A DNA stretch of 64,000 nucleotides from Eubacterium_G segne. GTDB lineage: Bacteria > Bacillota > Clostridia > Lachnospirales > Lachnospiraceae. Positions 1 through 7,589 of this stretch are shown here, piece after piece. Position 1 is the first letter of the stretch; the number at the start of each line of letters is the position of its first letter. Where the stretch lies: positions 124,001 to 188,000 of the forward strand of contig NZ_JACOOZ010000004.1 of NCBI RefSeq assembly GCF_014287775.1. The letters are read 5' to 3'. The notes under the pieces were generated by a model that saw nothing but the letters and a program-made list of their open reading frames with translations, did no database searches and had not been told where the DNA came from. Made by a program: the position numbers and the translations under genes.

Positions 1-1249
1 CTTATATAATATAGTAGACAGTTATTTTGTTGCCAGTATCAGCGAAAGCGCAATGACTGCTTTGTCACTGGTTTATCCTATACAAAACATAGTAACCGCA
101 GTAACTGTTGGCTTTGGTATTGGAATTAATGCCCTGGTGGCTTTTTTTCTTGGGGCTGATAATAAGCATATGGCTAACCGTGCCACATCTCTTGGAATGC
201 TGTGCAATTTTATTCACGGAATACTTTTAACTATTATCTGTATTTCCATAATGCCCGGCTATCTTGGGCTTTTTACGGAAGATGCAGGAGTAATTTCTCA
301 GGGACTTACTTATTCCCACATTGTTTTTGCTTTTTCCATACCTATATCCGTGTCTATTAGCTTTGAAAAAATTTTTCAGGCTGTTGGGCGTATGAAGGTT
401 TCAATGGTATGCATGATGATTGGGTGTGTTGCTAATATTATTTTGGATCCGTTTTTTATATTTGGAATTGGATTTTTCCCAAAACTCGGGATTGAAGGTG
501 CGGCTATTGCCACTGTAATAGGTCAGATTGCCACCCTTTTAGGATATGTTTTGGTTTATTTTTTAAGACCTATGCCTGTTAAAATCAGAATTTCTGATAT
601 GGGATTTGATTTAACATTATTAAAAAGATTATATGTTGTGGGATTTCCGGCAACTCTTAACTTGGCTCTGCCTTCACTTCAGGTATCTGTTCTTAACAGG
701 ATTCTTTCAGTCTACTCAGGCAGTTATGTTTTAGTTTTAGGTGCCTACTACAAGCTTCAGACGTTTTTGTACCTTACGGCAAATGGTGTGGTGCAGGGAA
801 TGCGCCCTCTCATATCCTATAATTATGGTGCCGGTGAAAAGGTACGTGTCCAAAAGATTTTTAAAACAGCTCTTAGCATAATCATTGCCGTTATGGCTCT
901 TGGAACCGTCCTTTGCCTGTGGATTCCTCAGTATCTTATTGGACTATTCTCCGACAATGAAGCTACCATTGAAATCGGTTGTACCGCTCTTCGCTTTATT
1001 AGTGCAGGATTTATTGTTTCTTCCCTGTCTATCACGGTATCCGGTTCCTTAGAAGCTTTGGGAAAGGGATTTTCTTCCCTTGTTATTTCAATGTTGAGAT
1101 ACATTGTAGTTATGTTAGGACTTGCTTTCATATTAAATCACTTCTATGGTACTTACGGAGTTTGGGCAAGTTTCGGTGTCACAGAACTTATTACCGCCTT
1201 GTTCGCCTATGTTATCCACAAAAAAAGCGGATGCGGGGCAGTTAAGTGA
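1..1249 (+). CDS. MATE family efflux transporter (5' end outside window)
   Basis: This is the C-terminal ~415 residues of a multidrug and toxic compound extrusion (MATE) transporter, an inner-membrane drug/cation antiporter. The frame is open from base 2, and the residues before the first internal ATG (LYNIVDSYFVASISESA) match the start of the MATE fold, so the true start lies upstream of the window. About ten hydrophobic helices are visible, and a loop containing RPLISYNYGAG is typical of the second MATE half. The gene ends five bases before the convergent stop of the ABC ATPase gene. Substrate cannot be inferred. Confidence 0.9.
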   Translation, partial: LYNIVDSYFVASISESAMTALSLVYPIQNIVTAVTVGFGIGINALVAFFLGADNKHMANRATSLGMLCNFIHGILLTIICISIMPGYLGLFTEDAGVISQGLTYSHIVFAFSIPISVSISFEKIFQAVGRMKVSMVCMMIGCVANIILDPFFIFGIGFFPKLGIEGAAIATVIGQIATLLGYVLVYFLRPMPVKIRISDMGFDLTLLKRLYVVGFPATLNLALPSLQVSVLNRILSVYSGSYVLVLGAYYKLQTFLYLTANGVVQGMRPLISYNYGAGEKVRVQKIFKTALSIIIAVMALGTVLCLWIPQYLIGLFSDNEATIEIGCTALRFISAGFIVSSLSITVSGSLEALGKGFSSLVISMLRYIVVMLGLAFILNHFYGTYGVWASFGVTELITALFAYVIHKKSGCGAVK

Positions 1250-1254
1250 GGTGG

Positions 1255-1926
1255 TTAACGTATATTCACATCGCTTTCTAGTGATAGAATATTGTCCTTA
1301 GGTGACAATATTCTATTATCATGAGTTGCCACAACCACCATTGAATTGTTTTCTGTATTTATCTGCCTTAATTCTCTCATGATTATCCGGGCATTATCAG
1401 CATCTAATGAAGCCGTTGGTTCATCTGCAATAATAACATCCGGATTATTTATGAGTGCCCTTGCCATTTCAACTCTTTGCTTTTCTCCACCAGACAATTT
1501 TTCCACAATAACATTTTTTAAGTTGCCAATTCCCAGTCTTTCCAGTAGTCCGAAAGCCTTGGTATAGGCGTTGCCATTCACCTTTCCACCAATATATATG
1601 GGCAATAACACATTGTCTAATACAGATAGCTTAGATATTAACATAGCTTCCTGATGTACATATCCTATTCTGGAATTTCTATATTTTAATATTTCTTTTT
1701 TATTTTTATATTTAATGGGACTTCCGTCAAAATAATAAACTCCCCTGTCCATTTTTTCCACAAGTCCGATTATATTCAATAACGTTGTCTTTCCTGTTCC
1801 GGAATCACCTACAATAAAGTTAATCTTCTCACTATCCAATTTCAGAGAATAATCACTAAAAATTTGTTTACTCCTAAAATAATCCACCTGATATTTTTTA
1901 TACATATTGTGTATTTCAATCTTCAT
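1255..1926 (-). CDS. ABC transporter ATP-binding protein (LolD/MacB type)
   Basis: A 223-residue stand-alone nucleotide-binding subunit. Visible motifs: Walker A GDSGTGKTT (residues 40-48), Q-loop Q92, signature LSGGEKQ (144-150), Walker B VIIADEP (164-170), D-loop SLD and H-loop THD. Length and motifs fit the LolD/MacB/FtsE-like group that powers FtsX-fold permeases. It is the last gene of a minus-strand operon, 20 bp behind a membrane protein with FtsX-like topology, so the two probably form one exporter or envelope-acting ABC complex. Substrate unknown; the secreted protein at the operon head is a candidate. Confidence 0.9.
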   Translation of the reverse strand: MKIEIHNMYKKYQVDYFRSKQIFSDYSLKLDSEKINFIVGDSGTGKTTLLNIIGLVEKMDRGVYYFDGSPIKYKNKKEILKYRNSRIGYVHQEAMLISKLSVLDNVLLPIYIGGKVNGNAYTKAFGLLERLGIGNLKNVIVEKLSGGEKQRVEMARALINNPDVIIADEPTASLDADNARIIMRELRQINTENNSMVVVATHDNRILSPKDNILSLESDVNIR

Positions 1927-1946
1927 TTTCTTTTCCTTAATAAAAT

Positions 1947-3041
1947 CTACTTTATTTTATGCAACATTAACATGGTATAAATTCCCTGTAGTCCCATAAT
2001 TATTGCAAACAATGAGCCAATTATTATATAGCTGCTTTCACTGTATAGTATTTTTTGAACTTCTCCATTATTTCTACTGTTGCACAAAATCTCTATTATA
2101 AAAACTATTCCAAAGGCAACTATGCACTGTAAAAGCATATCTAACATACATAATGCAAATATTTTTTTCTTAGACATTCCCAATGCATAAAACACTTTAT
2201 ATATTTCCAGATTTAAGTTATAAATCATTGCCGATATTAGAACAAAGCTATTAATGATTAATACCCCAAACATTAATATGTATATGCCTGATGTACTAAG
2301 TTTTTCTCTCATTTCATTGCTTGAGTTCCTTTTCACCTCTTCAAAGGATGTTATATCATAATTTGAAAAGGCTTTCCTTATATCCTGTTCATTTCCCTTT
2401 GCAATTAAAGATATAATTGAAACCTTTCCCGTAATACTTTTAGCCATCTCTTTACTATTTGTAATAAGGCAATTATTATCCATTTTCTCTAACATCAGCT
2501 GATAGTCCATTTGTTTTCCACCTGAATTAAGTTTTGCAAATACAAAATCCTTTTTTAATATTCCACTCACCTTGCCTTTAACCTGTGTGCCTGTACTTAA
2601 TGTTATTTTTATTATATCTCCTATTTTATATTTGCGATTCCAATCATAGCCTAAAATAAACTGCTGTTTCTTTTTCCCTTCAAACCACATTCCATATTTC
2701 AGCTTATACCGGATTTTTTCCATGGTATCATTAACATATATCACAGTTACATACTCCCCATTTAGCTGTGCATTTCCCTGTAATTCATAACCTACCTCAA
2801 TTCCGTACCTACCCTGAATATCCCTGCATTTCTTTGTCAATGTATTTACATCCTGTGATTCATTAACACAGTTTGATATATAGTACATATCACTATCATA
2901 GCGTATGCTTTCATTTATATTTTTTTGTTCCCAAAGATCAAATACTTCTCCCTTGATAAATAGCACAAATATTATTATCTGTATTATAAACAGAATTTTA
3001 TATTTTCCGTTTACCTGTAATGTTTTTAAAAAAAGTGTCAC
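1947..3041 (-). CDS. FtsX/MacB-like ABC permease with large external domain
   Basis: A 364-residue protein with one N-terminal membrane helix, an external domain of roughly 210 residues, then three C-terminal helices: the topology of MacB/FtsX-fold permeases. It starts at GTG. The choice is supported by an AAGGAG ribosome binding site seven bases upstream, and the start overlaps the end of the preceding gene by 44 bp. It should be the membrane partner of the adjacent ATPase. No substrate signature was recognised. Confidence 0.7.
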   Translation of the reverse strand: MTLFLKTLQVNGKYKILFIIQIIIFVLFIKGEVFDLWEQKNINESIRYDSDMYYISNCVNESQDVNTLTKKCRDIQGRYGIEVGYELQGNAQLNGEYVTVIYVNDTMEKIRYKLKYGMWFEGKKKQQFILGYDWNRKYKIGDIIKITLSTGTQVKGKVSGILKKDFVFAKLNSGGKQMDYQLMLEKMDNNCLITNSKEMAKSITGKVSIISLIAKGNEQDIRKAFSNYDITSFEEVKRNSSNEMREKLSTSGIYILMFGVLIINSFVLISAMIYNLNLEIYKVFYALGMSKKKIFALCMLDMLLQCIVAFGIVFIIEILCNSRNNGEVQKILYSESSYIIIGSLFAIIMGLQGIYTMLMLHKIK

Positions 3042-3528
3042 TTTTTTTCTCCTTAATTTCTACTGCCCCAAACACACTTATTACCAAACCAAATGCCAGT
3101 GAATAAATCCCCCAAAAAACAGGCAACTCATAAATCACAAATTTAATAACCTGACTAATTGATATGAACCACCCTCTGGAAATCAGCAATATTCCAACAG
3201 CCGTTCCTAAATAAGCTAACAGAAAAAACATCAATTCAAAAATGTAATAGCATAATATAATTTTTTTCTTTCCTGCACCATATTTGTAAAATATTTTAAA
3301 TAAATTACAATTTCTTCCTGTATATTCCCCAAAAAATATCAGATAGCCTACTGCAAAAAGAATCAGTACAATTTGAATATTTATATTTATCACATTTTCT
3401 ATTGTATATTCTCCCCAATAATAACAGGAAATAAAATATATACAAAAAATGCATATTAGTTGAAATGTCAGTAATGTTCTAAATAATATATTATTTTTTA
3501 TTAATGTTTTAAAAAAAATTTTAACCAT
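2998..3528 (-). CDS. Small polytopic membrane protein, probable second permease subunit
   Basis: A 176-residue protein with four predicted helices (one N-terminal, three in the second half). It looks like an FtsX-type permease whose external domain is absent. It overlaps the next gene by 44 bp, so the two are translationally linked. It may form a heterodimer with the 364-residue permease. No family was recognised by name; function is inferred from position. Confidence 0.6.
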   Translation of the reverse strand: MVKIFFKTLIKNNILFRTLLTFQLICIFCIYFISCYYWGEYTIENVININIQIVLILFAVGYLIFFGEYTGRNCNLFKIFYKYGAGKKKIILCYYIFELMFFLLAYLGTAVGILLISRGWFISISQVIKFVIYELPVFWGIYSLAFGLVISVFGAVEIKEKKSDTFFKNITGKRKI

Positions 3529-3567
3529 AATGTTGATATATAAATAATGAGGCTATAAATAGCCTCA

Positions 3568-4143
3568 TTATTTATCAAAAAATTTTGCAATACCTTTCTC
3601 TATTTTTGTATTATTTAACAGATGAATAATCAATATCGATAATATTATTCCTATAAAATTCAAAATAACATCATCCACATCACATACTTTATTAGGAAAT
3701 TTTGTGATTATATCTATAATATACTGTGTTATTTCTATAAAAACAATAGCCATAAAGCAATAAACAATGCATTTTCTGTAAGATTTTATAAAAAAAACAT
3801 AATACAAAAAAAATACTAAAGGCATCAATAAGAGAATGTTTCCTCCCACCTGTACAGCAAAATTATGCACGCTTCCGACTCCCGTAATGGTCCTAAATGG
3901 TACGAAATTTGCGTAATTCATTTTCATCTTTTCCACCATATCATCACTCATTGCCCTATTAAACACGATTCTAACTGGTGTGTATACAACCTTAACTAAA
4001 CATAAAATATATAATTCAAACAAAATCAAACCATATATGTTATACTGGTTTTTCTTTTTCAGTTTATATATTAATAATGTAATACACAGTATTAATATAT
4101 ATAATAGGGCAAAAATTTCTAAATGTAAATCAATTACTATCAT
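3568..4143 (-). CDS. VanZ-like family membrane protein
   Basis: A 191-residue integral membrane protein with four to five helices and the VanZ-family signature region NFVPFRTITG followed by GGNILLLMPLVFFL. VanZ relatives are linked to glycopeptide tolerance, but most family members have no assigned reaction. The ATG is preceded by GGAGGTCTAA. It is the second gene of the operon, 14 bp after the secreted protein gene. In this context a role in protection of, or insertion into, the envelope is possible but unproven. Confidence 0.8.
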   Translation of the reverse strand: MIVIDLHLEIFALLYILILCITLLIYKLKKKNQYNIYGLILFELYILCLVKVVYTPVRIVFNRAMSDDMVEKMKMNYANFVPFRTITGVGSVHNFAVQVGGNILLLMPLVFFLYYVFFIKSYRKCIVYCFMAIVFIEITQYIIDIITKFPNKVCDVDDVILNFIGIILSILIIHLLNNTKIEKGIAKFFDK

Positions 4144-4157
4144 TTAGACCTCCATGC

Positions 4158-4553
4158 CTATGGAGCATCCCATGTAAATGTAACTGTTCCCTCCACATGA
4201 TATCTATACGGAGATGACAAATATACCCTGTAGGTAGCCTTTTCTTTTGTCGTAAATGTTACTGTTTTAAACTCGTGACTATTAACACTCTTGGACGAAA
4301 TGTCAGCGCCCCCCCAACCATACCAACGTTTTTGTTCAACATAAATATCAATTGGACAATCATAACTTCTGACACAATTAGGTTGCATACCTACCTTTAA
4401 TTTGCCTTTCTTTTTTATGTTCATTGACTTACTATAAACCCCCGCACTCATAGAGTATGTTGTTTTACGAATCTTTGTATCCGCAAACACAACCGTTGTT
4501 GACAAAACTGTTATAATCAGAATTGCCAACACTTGTTTTAAATGATGTTTCAT
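4158..4553 (-). CDS. Small secreted protein of unknown function
   Basis: A 131-residue protein with a clean signal peptide (MKHHLKQVLAILIITV then a VFA-D cleavage region). The ~105-residue mature part has two Cys (QPNCVRSYDC) and alternating beta-strand character ending YHVEGTVTFTWDAP. The start at 4553 is chosen because GGAGG lies eight bases upstream; a longer TTG-initiated frame from 4577 would place this binding site inside the gene. It heads an operon with VanZ-like and ABC genes, an arrangement seen with exported peptides and their export or immunity genes. I do not recognise the family; a bacteriocin-like role is only a guess. Confidence 0.7.
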   Translation of the reverse strand: MKHHLKQVLAILIITVLSTTVVFADTKIRKTTYSMSAGVYSKSMNIKKKGKLKVGMQPNCVRSYDCPIDIYVEQKRWYGWGGADISSKSVNSHEFKTVTFTTKEKATYRVYLSSPYRYHVEGTVTFTWDAP

Positions 4554-4613
4554 ATAGATAACCTCCATTCCTTTCAATTTTTTCTACATTTTTCCAATGT
4601 AAACATCCCTCCC

Positions 4614-4642
4614 ATTTTACATTTATTTTTATATGAAGTCAA
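4614..4642 (-). promoter_or_regulatory. Promoter of the secreted protein/VanZ/ABC operon
   Basis: On the minus strand TTGACT (4642-4637) and TAAAAT (4619-4614) are separated by exactly 17 bp, a near-consensus sigma-A promoter about 60 bp upstream of the start at 4553. Confidence 0.75.
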
Positions 4643-4840
4643 ATATTTTTTACTTTTTCATCTTTTTTGCAAATATTAAAATTAACATTTTATTCTATAT
4701 CAATTCGATTTTTAACTATATTTTTATTCCCACTTCATATTTTATAGTAGCCTTTATAAATATTATTACTGTCTGCACTCCCTTTGTTTTAATGGGATTT
4801 CTCTATTCTTGTTTTTATCATTGTTCGTGATATGTCTTTC
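4643..4840. other. AT-rich stretch without a supported gene
   Basis: Between the operon promoter and the recombinase remnant there is only a 65-codon plus-strand frame of Ile/Phe/Tyr composition with no ribosome binding site. It looks like a chance frame in AT-rich DNA. No RNA gene or strong hairpin was seen. Confidence 0.6.
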
Positions 4841-4877
4841 GATTGGTGTAGTAATTGGTGTAGTAGAAAACTAGGTT
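4841..4877. repeat. att-like tandem motif, left copy
   Basis: Two ATTGGTGTA units (4842-4850 and 4854-4862) followed by CTAGGTT (4871-4877) lie just beyond the 3' end of the recombinase remnant. The same arrangement occurs at 17698-17724. The position next to an integrase 3' end is where an attachment site is expected, but the repeat is imperfect and the core is not defined. Confidence 0.4.
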
Positions 4878-4890
4878 TGTATCTCCCAAA

Positions 4891-5286
4891 TTATGAGATT
4901 TTTATATTATTTAATTTGCTCAACTCCTGTTGTTTCTTTTCTTCGGTAACATGCGTATAGATATTCATTGTCGTTTTAATATCAGCATGCCCCATTATGG
5001 ATTGGGTTGTTTTCACGTTTAAATCATTTTCACATAATCTTGTACAAAATGTATGTCGCATTATATGTGCAGAAAACTCTGGCATTTCTATTGCTTCTCT
5101 GTTTTCTTTTTCCGCCTTTTGTATTTCCTGCTCCTGCTCTCTTAATTCAATTATATTATTTGCATATATTGTCTGTCGCTCGCCTGTATCATCCGTAAAG
5201 CGATACATATACAGACCGTCTTTTCTTTGGCTTTCTCCTACTTTTAAAACTCTGCCCTTTGAATCTACTCGCTTTTTTCTTGCCAT
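4891..5286 (-). pseudogene. Tyrosine recombinase (Tn916-type integrase) with internal in-frame deletion
   Basis: The 131-residue frame starts like a conjugative-transposon integrase arm-binding domain (GRVLKVGESQRKDG, TGERQTIYANN, residues 11-44). After about residue 66 it jumps directly to the end of the catalytic domain, HIMRHTFCTRL with H74 and R77, then GHADIKTTMNIYTHV with H100 and nucleophile Y110. Family members are around 400 residues, so some 270 residues are missing, including the core-binding domain and the first catalytic arginine. It therefore cannot be a normal recombinase. The frame, start codon and ribosome binding site (AAGGAT) are intact, so a short protein may still be made. 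Confidence 0.8.
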
Positions 5287-5316
5287 AGTTTTATATCCTT
5301 TCTGAAATTAGTTTGA

Positions 5317-5365
5317 AAGAATACTCACACTATGATAAGATTATTTCGTAGTGCAGAGTATTCTT
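5317..5365. other. Long perfect stem-loop, candidate replication origin structure
   Basis: AAGAATACTC (5317-5326) pairs perfectly with GAGTATTCTT (5356-5365). A second 5-bp stem, CACTA/TAGTG, lies inside, and the 16-base loop (5333-5348) is AT-rich. It sits between the recombinase remnant and the RHH gene. Rolling-circle Rep proteins nick in the loop of such structures; this role here is inferred only from the nearby Rep gene. Confidence 0.4.
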
Positions 5366-5385
5366 ATTTTGTACTAAGTCAATGG

Positions 5386-5419
5386 GTTAGTCATTCGCTT
5401 TGGTCGGGGAGTGACTAAC
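5386..5419. other. 11-bp stem-loop followed by T run
   Basis: GTTAGTCATTC (5386-5396) pairs with GAGTGACTAAC (5409-5419), with one G-U pair, and is followed by TTTTTT on the plus strand. As a terminator it would act on plus-strand transcripts, but neighbouring genes are all on the minus strand. It may instead belong with the preceding hairpin to an origin region. Confidence 0.4.
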
Positions 5420-5423
5420 TTTT

Positions 5424-5597
5424 TTATTTACCTAATAACAAGTTTATTCCCTGTCGTATGGCTTCGCCTTTGGTTATATTGTTTTTCTTGCAATACTCTT
5501 GTAATGCCTGTTCCGTTTTAATATCTAAACGGACGCTAAACCTTATATCCTTTTTTACGTCAGCACTTGCTTTCGGTCTGCCGACTTTTTGTGACAC
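5424..5597 (-). CDS. Ribbon-helix-helix (CopG/Arc-type) small DNA-binding protein
   Basis: A 57-residue protein read from GTG at 5597: MSQKVGRPKASADVKKD followed by IRFSVRLDIKTEQALQEYCK and the helical tail NNITKGEAIRQGINLLLGK. The basic GRPK start, a single beta-strand IRFSVRL and two helices are the RHH fold, which dimerises to bind short direct or inverted repeats. A purine-rich GAAAGGAAG precedes the start. It lies between the Xis-like and recombinase genes of the mobile module. Repeats in its own promoter suggest autorepression, as for CopG of rolling-circle plasmids. Confidence 0.75.
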   Translation of the reverse strand: MSQKVGRPKASADVKKDIRFSVRLDIKTEQALQEYCKKNNITKGEAIRQGINLLLGK

Positions 5598-5620
5598 TAT
5601 CTTTTCACTTCCTTTCTATT

Positions 5621-5663
5621 TTTGTCACACCTATATTGTAATATTTGTCACGCAAAAATTCAA
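5621..5663 (-). promoter_or_regulatory. Promoter of RHH gene with TTTGTCAC operator repeats
   Basis: Minus-strand TTGAAT (5663-5658) and TACAAT (5640-5635) are 17 bp apart. Plus-strand TTTGTCAC occurs twice, at 5644-5651 inside the spacer and 5621-5628 just past the -10. An inverted GTGACA lies at 5591-5596 at the gene start. This spacing suits occupancy by an RHH dimer array. Confidence 0.5.
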
Positions 5664-5672
5664 CTATGAATT

Positions 5673-5864
5673 TTAATCAATGTATGTATCTAAAACTTTG
5701 CTTGCTGTCGGAATATCGATTCTTACGGATTTTCCAAAACGCTTTATTGCTCCTGTTCCGTCAAGCAAATTCATAAGGGTATTTCTTCCAAGTTTGTAAT
5801 AATCACAAGCCTGTGGAACTGTTGCATATTTTTCTATTGTATCTGAATAACTGCCTTTTCGCAT
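5673..5864 (-). CDS. Excisionase-like helix-turn-helix protein (DUF6462 type)
   Basis: A 63-residue protein (MRKGSYSDTIEKYATVPQAC...) with a MerR/Xis-like winged HTH: ATVPQACDYYKLGRNTLMNL then a short wing RFGKSVRIDI. This matches the small Xis-like proteins beside Tn916-type integrases in Firmicutes. The ATG at 5864 is chosen because AAGGAAG sits ten bases upstream; an upstream GTG would be too close. It lies 31 bp after the Rep gene and before the RHH and integrase genes, the usual order of rep-xis-int elements. With the integrase deleted it may act in trans or be a relic. Confidence 0.7.
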   Translation of the reverse strand: MRKGSYSDTIEKYATVPQACDYYKLGRNTLMNLLDGTGAIKRFGKSVRIDIPTASKVLDTYID

Positions 5865-5895
5865 AAATAGCACTTCCTTTCAATCATATTAAATA

Positions 5896-6924
5896 TTATC
5901 GTAGCCTGTAAATTTTTATTTGTTTCAGTTCCTCATCTGATATGGCATGAAACTCTTCATCCCTATGCAGATATTTTTCAACAGAATCATATACGTCTAG
6001 CGTTCCATCTGCATGATAGTGGTGTACTTCATGAATCCTGCGTAGAAATGCCTGCCAAGATTCAGGACTGTTTTTTTGTACCTCTGAATACTGCATTTCC
6101 AAACTCCAATTAGATATTATGTAAACTCTGCTGTAGCAGGCAAATTTATTGCTGTACCTTGCAGGAAGTTCAATCGGATATATGTCACAGTAGTTGAGCA
6201 TATCAGATATTTTTATACCCGACCTAAATTCGTCGAAGGCAATTACTTCCTGCGTTCCATAACCATCAAAAGGATGTAAATAGTCACTGACCCTGTACAC
6301 ATTGGAATTGCCGTGTTCGTCTAATACCCCTCGGGTTTTGCCAGTGCCTGTTGCACCATAGATATATATCACTTTTAAATCCAATCGTCTTTCATTCTTG
6401 TATTTTTCCGTTAACAGCATAGTTCGGACTTTATCCAGTTTGTCAATGTTCAAGATATAATCATTATTTATAGCCAAAATTTCAGCGTTTGAGTATCCGT
6501 TTTTTATCATCTCATAGAGTTCTTCCATGTCGGCTTTTTTACCTCTTTGTGTGGGAATCTCTCCCCATTCCTCAAAAGTACCTTCAACGCTTGTTTCTGC
6601 CTTGTTTGTTTCTGCCCATTTTCCTGTTTTCTTAATATATTCAACATTAGATTGAGCAGAGCCTTTGGCAATTTCAATATGTGCTTCATCAAAATTTTTC
6701 TTCACTTTCGACCAACGAACTCTAGAAGAAAAGACAACATAGATATGCGTATGATACGTACCCTGTCCCCCGATTTCATCAGCCATACAGAAATACTTTA
6801 AAGTGGTAAAATTCATAATCAGTGTTTCTTTTATCTTTTCGTGAGTATAACCATATTCAACAGGGTTATTGATTGTAAGTTGAAAGGCATTTCTCTGCAC
6901 ATTCTTTATGTTTTCCTGTTGCAA
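5896..6924 (-). CDS. CRESS-virus-like rolling-circle Rep (HUH endonuclease plus SF3 helicase)
   Basis: A 342-residue protein with the order of eukaryotic circular ssDNA virus Reps. Rolling-circle motif I is FQLTINN (14-20), motif II HTHIYVVF with H58 and H60, and motif III VEYIKK with nucleophile Y96 and K99. They are followed by an SF3 helicase with Walker A GATGTGKT (190-197), Walker B VIAFDEF (227-233) and motif C YIISNW (268-273). It should nick the origin and unwind DNA for rolling-circle replication. The start is an unusual TTG preceded by AAAGGAG; the next Met (37) would remove motif I. All motifs are present, so it may be active. Such Reps are known from bacterial pCRESS-type plasmids and integrated elements. 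Confidence 0.85.
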   Translation of the reverse strand: MQQENIKNVQRNAFQLTINNPVEYGYTHEKIKETLIMNFTTLKYFCMADEIGGQGTYHTHIYVVFSSRVRWSKVKKNFDEAHIEIAKGSAQSNVEYIKKTGKWAETNKAETSVEGTFEEWGEIPTQRGKKADMEELYEMIKNGYSNAEILAINNDYILNIDKLDKVRTMLLTEKYKNERRLDLKVIYIYGATGTGKTRGVLDEHGNSNVYRVSDYLHPFDGYGTQEVIAFDEFRSGIKISDMLNYCDIYPIELPARYSNKFACYSRVYIISNWSLEMQYSEVQKNSPESWQAFLRRIHEVHHYHADGTLDVYDSVEKYLHRDEEFHAISDEELKQIKIYRLR

Positions 6925-7109
6925 TTTTTATCAACTCCTTTCCTTACATATAAACTAACACATTACTTCGTTTATTCAAATTTCAATGCTCACCCCTAAA
7001 AGTAGGAGAGTACAAAGCTTATTTTGTTCGATTTGTTCATTTGGTGCGAACAGGAATTTTGAACCTTAAAACCCTTCATTTATGGGGATTTTATTAATGA
7101 TTTTATTTG

Positions 7110-7577
7110 TTTGTGCATGGCACGGTAGTATTTACCAGTTTTGCTAAGGAAGCTTTTCCTATTATCAGATATCGTACAAAGGACATTACATATATCACAA
7201 GAGAGAAATGTAAATGTGGCAGAACTCACGCACGTATTCACAGACTTATGGGACGTTCAGATGACATGCTTATTATCAAGGGTGTTAATGTTTATCCTTC
7301 ACAGGTTGAAGAAGTTCTTATTAAACACGGTATGCCTGCTAACTATCAGCTTATTGTTGACCGTGTAAATAACAGCGACACAATGGAAGTTTTAGTTGAG
7401 ATGACACCTGAAATGTTTTCTGATACAGTTAGCTCAATTGAATCCAAGGAGAAAGAAATTGTTGCTGCTCTTAAGAGCATGCTTGGCATTTATGCTAAAG
7501 TTAAATTGGTTGAACCAAAGTCAATTACACGTTCAGAAGGAAAAGCTGTCCGTGTTATAGATAAACGTAAAATTTAA
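7110..7577 (+). pseudogene. Phenylacetate-CoA ligase, C-terminal fragment (paaK-like)
   Basis: From about residue VVFTSFAKEAFPIIRYRTKD to the end the frame matches the C-terminal third of PaaK-type adenylate-forming ligases: C-terminal lid domain, Zn-like CKCGRTHARI, then DDMLIIKGVNVYPSQVEEV and the lysine-containing tail TRSEGKAVRVIDKRKI. Full-length family members are about 430 residues; here ~280 N-terminal residues, including the AMP-binding P-loop, are gone, cut near 7110 about 185 bp from the rep gene. The fragment cannot catalyse ligation. The following ACT gene is its usual partner in Clostridia. Confidence 0.8.
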
Positions 7578-7589
7578 GGAGGTTTTTAT

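Noticed and set aside
4158..4553. Lactococcin 972-type bacteriocin
   Set aside because: The ABC/membrane context is suggestive, but the mature protein lacks the family's usual terminal motif and length.
4633..4830. 65-codon plus-strand frame rich in Ile/Phe
   Set aside because: No ribosome binding site, composition follows AT-richness, and it overlaps the promoter of the opposite operon.
5458..5676. 72-codon plus-strand frame
   Set aside because: It is antisense to the RHH gene, which has a recognisable fold, promoter and start.
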